From Opitutaceae bacterium EW11 (GTDB taxonomy: Bacteria > Verrucomicrobiota > Verrucomicrobiia > Opitutales > Opitutaceae): a stretch of 64,000 nucleotides of DNA. Shown here piece by piece: positions 58,439 to 64,000 of the stretch (within the stretch, counting starts at the first letter, position 1; every line of letters starts with the position of its first letter). The DNA lies in contig QAYY01000022.1 of the NCBI GenBank assembly GCA_003054665.1, positions 1 through 64,000 on the forward strand, read 5' to 3'. The translations under genes were made by a program, and so were the position numbers. The notes beneath the pieces are model-generated. The model did not search any database. It had not been told where the DNA came from and worked only from the letters and a program-made list of their open reading frames with translations.

Positions 58439-58761
58439 GGCTTGGGGGGCAGATCGAGAGCGATATCCGAGGGGCGGATACCGGTTTTGTCGCACGCCTC
58501 GATCACGCACGGCGCAGCGCGAACGATTCGCAGAGGCGTTCCGGCCTTGCGCGCCGTGACCGCGGCGGATCGCAGAAGCTGGACGCCGATCGTGTCGCAC
58601 GCCTCCACGGCCCCGAGGTCGAGCGTTGGGACGCCGCCGCTCTTCACCACCTCGAGGAGAATCGCTCGCCAGGTCGCGGCGTGGGCGATCGTGAGGTCGG
58701 GTTGCCCGGACCTGTCGGAGGAAGGATACCCGGAGGATGAGTGAGACGCGGCTGCTGACAT
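58435..58761 (-). CDS. STAS-domain protein, cluster B
   Basis: This 108-residue lone STAS domain has the loop LDLGAVEACDTIGVQLL, the same Thr at the potential phosphorylation site as in cluster A. The N-terminal 20 residues are diverged. It follows the receptor-like gene by 9 bases and overlaps cheY by ATGA. Partner protein is unknown. Confidence 0.85.
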   Translation of the reverse strand: MSAAASHSSSGYPSSDRSGQPDLTIAHAATWRAILLEVVKSGGVPTLDLGAVEACDTIGVQLLRSAAVTARKAGTPLRIVRAAPCVIEACDKTGIRPSDIALDLPPKP

Positions 58762-58770
58762 CGTTGGCCT

Positions 58771-60717
58771 CTAGAAAAGTTCGACGTTTTCGCCCAGCGC
58801 CTCCGCCGGTGCCGTGGCCCGCGCGTCAGAGACGAGAGCTGCGTTCGGCGCGATGGTCTGGGACGGGGCATCGAGGGAAAGCGTTGCCGCCGAGACATCG
58901 GGGCGGGGGAGTCCGGCCACCCGCCGGTGGATTCGGCGCTCCTCTTCGCTCGTGTAGCGATGGGCGTGGTCGGCGAGCGAGTCTTCCGGGACCTGCGAGT
59001 TGTCGCGGACGAGACCGTCGCGCTCGCACTCAGCGGCATATTCCACGAGGAGCGCCCGAAGCCTTGCGAGCGACCCGGTCGCCGTTGGGGCGTGGTACTC
59101 TCCCTGCCAAGCGTGGGCGTGTTCCGTGAGTGTCGAACTCGTTTGGCGGAGTGCGTCGATCGCCTCGATGGCAGTTTCTCGCTGGGCCCGAAGCTGGCCG
59201 GGGAGCCGGAGAGTCTGAACTTCGAGCAGACCCCGCCGCTCCTCCGTCGCGCGCTGGAACTCGCCGCATTGCTCGGAGATCTGCCGGAGCTGGCCGTTCA
59301 CCTGGGCGACGTCCCCGCTGACGGACTGCGAGAGCTCTCCGACGTGGATCGCGATCCGAGAAGTTTCCTGCGCAAGCACCTCGAGGGACCGTCCGTTGGC
59401 GACGAGCGCGGCCTGGACCTGTGTGTTGAGGGCGATCAAGTGAATGTCCATTGCCAGCGAGCCCGCGCGGCTGGCGACGTTGTCGGCGAGCTGTGAGAAG
59501 GATCCCACGGCCTCGACTGCGGATCGCGCAGCGGCGTCGGCTGCGGAAACGAGTTCACGAAGCCGCTCGAGCAACCCGAGGAGCGTCGAAGCGGTTTCGT
59601 CGAGGGCATCGACGACGCCGTTGCGCGCGTCGTTCTCCAGCACGGTCTCGAGCCCGCGCAGTTCCGCCAGAATGGCCTCGGCACCGGACCGCAGTCCGTC
59701 GTTGGCCTGCTCGAGATTGTCGATGATGCCAGTCAGCTGTTCGGCTTCGAGGCGCGCCGTCTGCTCGGCTTTCGGCGAGCTGGTGGGGAGCTCGGAGGCC
59801 GAGGACTCCGACGAATCGAGCGTCTCCAGGGCCGCCTGAACGTGCTCCATTTTCTGGCGCGTGATATCCTGAAACTGGAGACAAAGGACGAGGGGCGCGG
59901 TTTGGTTGCCGATCGCCTCCGTTGCCGCCTGAAACGCGCGCTGCTGGTCCAGCTGCCGGCTCTGCACCGCGCTCAGCCGATGCAGTGCCTCCTCGATTTC
60001 CGTCCGGCTCGAGTCGGTTTTCTCGCGCTGCTGGCCGACGACCCGGGCCCATTCCTCGGACAAAAGCGAAAGCGTGCGCCGCGTCGCGGCCAATCTCTCG
60101 AATTCCTGGCCGAAGCCAGTCTCCACCAGCACCTGCAGGTTGGCCATTCCGGCGGTGAGCGTGAGGAAAACGCCCCGCGCTTCCGGCGGCAGCGACGCGG
60201 ACTCCACCCGGAAGAACACCTCGATGCTTCGCAAGCTGGAGAAGCCCCGCTCGAGTTCCGCGGCCTGGTTTTGCAGACGCGCGATCTCCGTCTCGCAGCT
60301 CCGGACGCCCTCCAGGATCTGTTCGCTGTGCCGCACGCTTCGTTCGACGAATTCAAGCGATTCGCGAACCAGCCGCGTCGCGTTATCCACTGGATTGTCG
60401 GCGCCGCCGAATACGTCGGCCAGCCGCCGGCCGGAATCGACCAGGCGGGCGCAACCGGTCGAGGTCGCTTCGAGGCGGTCGCCAATTCCGAGAAATGTCC
60501 GCTCGATCTCGCGTGCCACCGCGGGAAGGTCCTGCCGCAACGCGGCGATTTCACGGTTGAGTTCGACGAGCCGCGTTGCGGGCGCGGTATTACTGCCGTC
60601 GCGGGATAGGCCGCGTCCGCCGCGAAACCGACGGGGGAGAGTGGTCAACACGTCCCGGATCCGCCGCTCGGCGGCGCGGAGAAGTGTCGGACGTGGAGTT
60701 GGAGCGGTGCGTCGCAA
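58771..60717 (-). CDS. Cytoplasmic receptor-like coiled-coil protein with CheZ-like motif, cluster B
   Basis: This 648-residue paralogue of the product at 48590 is much more diverged than the other cluster pairs. FQDITRQKMEHV (Asp284, Gln288), the hairpin-like LIALNTQVQAALVANGRSLEVL, the RYTSEEERRIH block and the tail LGENVELF are conserved. No membrane helix is seen. The TTG at 60717 is taken as start, directly after the leader terminator; the same context (TTTTCC.AA.TTG) occurs in cluster A. Conservation concentrated in the DxxxQ helix, the hairpin and the tail suggests these are the functional parts. Confidence 0.75.
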   Translation of the reverse strand: MRRTAPTPRPTLLRAAERRIRDVLTTLPRRFRGGRGLSRDGSNTAPATRLVELNREIAALRQDLPAVAREIERTFLGIGDRLEATSTGCARLVDSGRRLADVFGGADNPVDNATRLVRESLEFVERSVRHSEQILEGVRSCETEIARLQNQAAELERGFSSLRSIEVFFRVESASLPPEARGVFLTLTAGMANLQVLVETGFGQEFERLAATRRTLSLLSEEWARVVGQQREKTDSSRTEIEEALHRLSAVQSRQLDQQRAFQAATEAIGNQTAPLVLCLQFQDITRQKMEHVQAALETLDSSESSASELPTSSPKAEQTARLEAEQLTGIIDNLEQANDGLRSGAEAILAELRGLETVLENDARNGVVDALDETASTLLGLLERLRELVSAADAAARSAVEAVGSFSQLADNVASRAGSLAMDIHLIALNTQVQAALVANGRSLEVLAQETSRIAIHVGELSQSVSGDVAQVNGQLRQISEQCGEFQRATEERRGLLEVQTLRLPGQLRAQRETAIEAIDALRQTSSTLTEHAHAWQGEYHAPTATGSLARLRALLVEYAAECERDGLVRDNSQVPEDSLADHAHRYTSEEERRIHRRVAGLPRPDVSAATLSLDAPSQTIAPNAALVSDARATAPAEALGENVELF

Positions 60718-60721
60718 GTTT

Positions 60722-60780
60722 GGAAAACGAAAAAGGCACAGCTCCTCGGAAACGTGCGTATCCGACGTGCTGTGCCTTTT
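60722..60780 (-). terminator. Leader terminator/attenuator, cluster B
   Basis: The same AAAAGGCACAGC/GCTGTGCCTTTT stem as in cluster A carries a different inner helix (CGGA..TCCG) and is followed on the minus strand by TTTTTCGTTTT. It ends a few bases before the TTG start. The conserved stem with a variable apical part argues for a selected structure. Confidence 0.85.
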
Positions 60781-60850
60781 GCCAGTGGGCCCAAAGTCCC
60801 ACCATAAAAAGCTACCCCCCACCCGGTGGAGAGCCTGCCTGCCTGGCTTG
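60781..60850 (-). promoter_or_regulatory. Structured leader between promoter and attenuator, cluster B
   Basis: P1 is CUCUCCAC-CGG-GUGGGGGG (60815-60833). P2 is UGGUGGG..CCCACUG (60783-60804), where changes relative to cluster A keep pairing through G-U. The U-run before P2 can again pair with the AAAAG of the terminator arm. In this copy the conserved block is out of frame with the gene, so conservation is at the nucleic acid level. Confidence 0.65.
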
Positions 60851-60852
60851 TC

Positions 60853-60880
60853 TTAACGGCTCTGCCGTCCGCGGGCTTTA
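60853..60880 (-). promoter_or_regulatory. Sigma-28 (FliA-type) promoter, cluster B
   Basis: TAAAG (60876-60880) and GCCGTTAA (60853-60860) on the minus strand are separated by 15 bases. This is the same pair of elements as in cluster A, with one extra spacer base. Confidence 0.75.
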
Positions 60881-60940
60881 GCGGATTCGAGAAACAACTA
60901 CGGCCGGCCCGTTCAGCGTACCGGACCCTCCACTACGCCG

Positions 60941-61669
60941 TCACGGCGGCGACAGAAGGGACTGGAGGCGATGGCGCAGTTCGCCCAGCTCCTTCGATTT
61001 GAAATTCCTGCGGGTCGCTTCGAGGACCGCCACGGTCTCGCGCACCGCGTTCTCCAATTCGAGCGAGCGCATGTTCCTGGAGCTGCCCGGCACGGAGGCC
61101 AGGGTGGAGACGACCCGGCACAAGTCCTGGAGCGACGCGGCCAAGTTATGGACAGAAATGTCCACGTAGGCCTGGGCGGCGAGACGATCTCCGGCTCCTG
61201 CCGGCGCGCTGGCGAGCGAGGAAAGCTGCTCCAGATCGCGGGTCCAGGTCTTCAGCCGGGAAACGTTCTGCTCCACCACCTGGCGCGTTTGGTACTGGTC
61301 CAGCGCCTGGCGGAGCGTCGACAGCAGTTTCTGGGAGTCGACCGGCTTGATGAGGTAGGCGGCGGCCAACCCGAACGACTGGACGGCCGAATCGAGCGAC
61401 GGATGAGCGGTGAGCAGTACGACGGGCAGCCCTGGAAATCGGTGTGCGAGTTCCCGCAGGAAGCCGAGATCCTGGTTCCCCGGCATCTGGATGTCGGAGA
61501 TGACGAGCGCCACCGGGTTGTCGGCGAGAAGCTCAAGGGCTTGCTCCGCGGAGTCGGCTTCGACCGGTTCGTAGTCCGCGGCCCGCAACAGGGCCGCGCA
61601 AGTGGAGCGGATGAGGGGTTCGTCGTCCGCGATCAGGATTCGGGGCTTGGATTCTCTCAGCGTGCTCAT
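60941..61669 (-). CDS. Response regulator with unfamiliar C-terminal domain, cluster B
   Basis: This 242-residue paralogue of the regulator at 50777 has the receiver acceptor Asp in LVISDIQMPG and Lys in LIKPV. The C-terminal helical domain with LENAVRETVAVLEATRR and FKSKELGELRHRLQSLL is shared. The ATG at 61669 is chosen over an in-frame ATG 24 codons upstream because it matches the paralogue. It is the first gene of cluster B and diverges from the permease gene at 61864. Confidence 0.85.
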   Translation of the reverse strand: MSTLRESKPRILIADDEPLIRSTCAALLRAADYEPVEADSAEQALELLADNPVALVISDIQMPGNQDLGFLRELAHRFPGLPVVLLTAHPSLDSAVQSFGLAAAYLIKPVDSQKLLSTLRQALDQYQTRQVVEQNVSRLKTWTRDLEQLSSLASAPAGAGDRLAAQAYVDISVHNLAASLQDLCRVVSTLASVPGSSRNMRSLELENAVRETVAVLEATRRNFKSKELGELRHRLQSLLSPP

Positions 61670-61863
61670 CGGTAGCGGTCGGGGTAAACGGGCCTGGCGT
61701 GGAGAAGTCTGGAACATTCCCACCCAATATGCTGTAGGCAACTGGCGAATACGTCCGCCCGCGAAGTCCTTGCTGGACCGACAATCGACCGGCCGCCGCC
61801 GGTCGGTTCGCCGCCCAACAAGACAGTTGTCAGGGTCCCAGCGGGCTGCACGATGGCCGCACG

Positions 61864-63003
61864 GTGCGCCTCCTCGACCGCTACATTTTCCGCCAGGTTC
61901 TGTGGTCCTGCCTCGGGGCCATCGGCTTTTTCACGTTCGTGCTGCTCACGGCCAACGTGCTCAAGGACCTGCTGGCGTTTCTCCTGGCCGGTCAATTGAC
62001 CATCGAGACCGCTCTGCCGTTGATGGCCCTGCTCGTGCCCTTCGTGGTGGTTTACACACTGCCGATGGGAATGCTGTGCGGAATCCTCCTCGTGCTCGGC
62101 CGAATGTCGGCCGAAAGCGAGACCGTGGCGATGCGGGCGAGTGGAATGAGCCTGGCGCGGATCGCGGCTCCGATCTACGTCCTTGCGTGCCTGGGCTGCA
62201 TCCTGGCCATGGCGATCAACCTCTACTACATGCCGATCGCGCGGACGCAGCAGAAGCAGCGGTTGGCGGCGATTGTCCGGGGCGATCCGCTGAAAATGAT
62301 CGTTCCCAAGACGTTTGTCCGGGATTTCCGGAACTGCGTTGTTTACGTCAGCGAGAAGAACGGCACGGAGCTGAAGGATATCTGGATCTGGGAAATGGAT
62401 CGCGAGCAGCGCGTGCGGCGGTTTGTCCGGGCGGAGTCCGGTCGTCTGGAACTCGACGAGCCGAACAACCAGCTGATCATCACGCTCAACAACGCCGCCG
62501 GCGAGATGCGAGACGCCAAGGATCCGGAGAATTACTACCAGTCCCCCGTGACCGCGCAGTGGGGCAACATGAGCCGGACGCTCTCACTCGATTGGCTCTT
62601 CGGGAAAAACAGCTTCCGGAGGAAACTCGATTGGATGACCTGGGGGGAACTCCAGGCGGAGAAAGCGAAATGGGAGAAGCCGCAGGCCGACGTCGCGGAG
62701 GACGAGCGCGTCCGTCAACTCGGGAAGGTGCGCTTCATCATCCAGGACAAGCTGACGACGGCGTTCACCGTCTTTTCCTTCGCGATGATTGCGGTGCCGC
62801 TGGGGATCAAGGTCTCCCGCCGGGAGACCTCGGCCAACCTCGGCTTGGCCCTGATTCTCGCGCTTTCGTATTATTTCCTGACGATCATGGTGCAGTGGCT
62901 CGACAAGATGCCGCAGCTGCGGCCGGACCTTCTTCTCTGGCTGCCCAACCTCATCTTCGTGGGGATGGCGCTTTGGCTTCACCGCAGGGCCGAAACCGCC
63001 TGA
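61864..63003 (+). CDS. LptF/LptG-family lipopolysaccharide export permease
   Basis: This 379-residue inner-membrane protein of the YjgP/YjgQ family is part of the LptB2FG transporter that extracts LPS for export. Three membrane helices lie near the N-terminus (starting LLDRYIFRQVL) and three near the C-terminus, with a periplasmic beta-jellyroll domain between (about 125-270). The start is a GTG at 61864 preceded by no clear ribosome binding site. Whether it is F or G cannot be decided, because no partner gene is adjacent. Confidence 0.9.
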   Translation: MRLLDRYIFRQVLWSCLGAIGFFTFVLLTANVLKDLLAFLLAGQLTIETALPLMALLVPFVVVYTLPMGMLCGILLVLGRMSAESETVAMRASGMSLARIAAPIYVLACLGCILAMAINLYYMPIARTQQKQRLAAIVRGDPLKMIVPKTFVRDFRNCVVYVSEKNGTELKDIWIWEMDREQRVRRFVRAESGRLELDEPNNQLIITLNNAAGEMRDAKDPENYYQSPVTAQWGNMSRTLSLDWLFGKNSFRRKLDWMTWGELQAEKAKWEKPQADVAEDERVRQLGKVRFIIQDKLTTAFTVFSFAMIAVPLGIKVSRRETSANLGLALILALSYYFLTIMVQWLDKMPQLRPDLLLWLPNLIFVGMALWLHRRAETA

Positions 63004-63100
63004 ACCCCGGGACGTGGGAGTGAGGCTCTCCTCGACTGCTGTCTGCCGCCCGACTGGCGACTCGTTTCGGAGGATCCGGAATTCGCGACCCCTGAAAACG

Positions 63101-63129
63101 AAAACGCCCGCCGGCGGATCCGGCGGGCG
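63101..63129 (-). terminator. Terminator of the hibernation-factor gene
   Basis: CGCCCGCCGG (63105-63114) and CCGGCGGGCG (63120-63129) form a 10-bp stem. Read on the minus strand it is followed by TTTTCGTTTTC, so it terminates the hpf transcript. It may also slow transcription from the permease gene on the other strand. Confidence 0.85.
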
Positions 63130-63151
63130 CGACGCGAAAAAGAACGGTAAT

Positions 63152-63526
63152 TTAGACTGCTTTGGGCAACTCCACCTGGAGCTCCACGGCGTGCGGGTGT
63201 TTCCGTTTCACCTTATGGAGCCGGGCGCGGCGGCGAAGCATGCGGTCCAGTTTGTCCGTCAGCAGGCAGATCGCCTTGTGGCAATCGTCGGAAGCGACGG
63301 ATGCGTTCATGTCAGGTCCGTAGATGATAATCTGACCTTTCACCAAGAAACGTCTCGAGACATCCTGTTTGGGATCACACTCCAGATCCACGCGGAGCCG
63401 AACGATGCGCTCCTCGTGACGAAACAATCGCTGGGTCTTCTCCCGAACGAACTCCTTGAGCGAGGGGGTGAGTTCGAGATGAATGCCAGAAACGATCAGT
63501 TCGTGCGAGTGGTTATCACTGTTCAT
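63152..63526 (-). CDS. hpf: Ribosome hibernation-promoting factor / RaiA family
   Basis: This 124-residue protein of the HPF/YfiA family binds the 30S decoding centre and silences ribosomes in stationary phase. It has the beta-alpha-beta-beta-beta-alpha layout with SGIHLELTPSLKEFVREKT and ASDDCHKAICLLTDKLDRML, followed by a short basic tail. It lacks the C-terminal dimerisation domain of long HPF. The ATG at 63526 has GAAAGAAG upstream, and a terminator follows the gene. Confidence 0.92.
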   Translation of the reverse strand: MNSDNHSHELIVSGIHLELTPSLKEFVREKTQRLFRHEERIVRLRVDLECDPKQDVSRRFLVKGQIIIYGPDMNASVASDDCHKAICLLTDKLDRMLRRRARLHKVKRKHPHAVELQVELPKAV

Positions 63527-64000
63527 GACTTCTTTCGTTGTTGGGTTTACTAACCGGGAAAAACCAAACTTCCTCCCCGTTTGGGCTTCGCTGCGCGAAG
63601 CGCTCAAAAACGTGCGTCTTTTGACCATCACCAGTGGATCTTCCGATTCAGGAAAATCGTTCATTGAGCTAGGCAGAAAGTGGGACGAGCCCTGCTGTTT
63701 TGCAACTCCCGGCAGCGTGTCGAGAGCATGGGTTCAGTTGAGCTTAAGCTGCGCCAGCCGTCCTGGACGCATTGGCGCCTGGGGACGGACTGCAGCAGAG
63801 GGGCCGACGTTATTAACGATGCTTAACCAGGAGGGGACGACTGGTCGCGTACGGCTCATCAACATGGTCAGAATCGGCACGGAGGGCCGGCCGCTTGAGC
63901 GCGTTTTCGACCACGGGCTGGGCGAAACCGTAGGGATTTTTCCCCGGGCGCCTGGAAAGTCTCGCGGACTTTGTAGGGCGACTGGCACTACGGCTTTGGC
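63527..64000. other. Right end of window, no confident gene
   Basis: The promoter of hpf should lie just right of 63526. Beyond it only short frames occur. A minus-strand frame running off the window edge (63734 onward) could be the end of a gene, but no family features are visible and the competing frames look equally plausible. Confidence 0.35.

Noticed and set aside
60590-60805. Leader peptide with GLWAHWQKAQH in both clusters
   Set aside because: In cluster A the frame fuses with the gene, in B it runs about 70 codons out of frame, and no good ribosome site precedes it; RNA structure explains the conservation better.
63734-63988. Minus-strand frame at the right edge as a partial gene
   Set aside because: No recognisable residues; neighbouring frames look just as plausible and the window ends here.

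Overview
The window is high-GC chromosomal DNA that looks like a member of the Opitutaceae (Verrucomicrobiota). The best taxonomic hint is the orphan TonB-dependent receptor at 35613-39368, whose short linker with an LSPFEV motif before the plug is typical of Opitutaceae receptors. Frequent TTG/GTG starts with weak ribosome binding sites, dispersed palindromic spacer repeats and an ECF sigma/VWA/giant membrane protein operon fit the same group. The assignment is inferred from sequence character, not from a search.

Layout. 1-2900: tRNA-Ser(GCT), then an outer-membrane barrel gene followed by a cache-domain chemoreceptor on the minus strand. 3128-13573: an operon of ECF sigma factor, tiny coupled ORF, VWA (YfbK-like) membrane protein and a 2321-residue envelope protein. 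13815-22278: housekeeping genes (speA, yajC, a secD-secF fusion, recJ) and a SatD/DUF3307 pair. 22339-32105: a nitrate/nitrite assimilation operon (FNT channel, NirA-type nitrite reductase, CysJ-like diflavin reductase, a DmsB-DmsC fusion, NasA) with a divergent LysR regulator and matching inverted repeats at both promoters. 32307-35600: tRNA-Arg(ACG) followed by an accessory stretch with a lone glycosyltransferase, an IS256-type transposase remnant and the 3' end of a group II intron. 35613-39368: the TonB receptor and its terminator. 39604-61669: two tandem chemotaxis clusters. 61864-63526: an LptF/LptG-family permease and a ribosome hibernation factor.

The chemotaxis region is the most remarkable part. 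Two clusters of about 10 kb each lie head to tail with the same gene order (transcribed right to left): response regulator with an unfamiliar C-terminal domain, sigma-28-type promoter, structured leader ending in an intrinsic terminator, large coiled-coil receptor-like protein with a CheZ-like DxxxQ motif, STAS protein, CheY, CheA, membrane receptor, CheW, CheR, CheB. The genes mostly overlap by ATGA. Cluster A (39604-51526) additionally ends in a hybrid sensor-kinase homologue that has lost the phosphoacceptor His, the ATP-binding motifs and the receiver Asp. The cheW genes and receptor signalling domains of the two clusters are nearly identical even at synonymous sites while the sensory domains differ, suggesting gene conversion after an older duplication.

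The best candidates for an undescribed system are (i) the paired sigma-28 promoter/attenuator leaders controlling a receptor-like putative CheY-P phosphatase, (ii) the pseudo-hybrid kinase, and (iii) the ECF sigma/VWA/giant protein operon.
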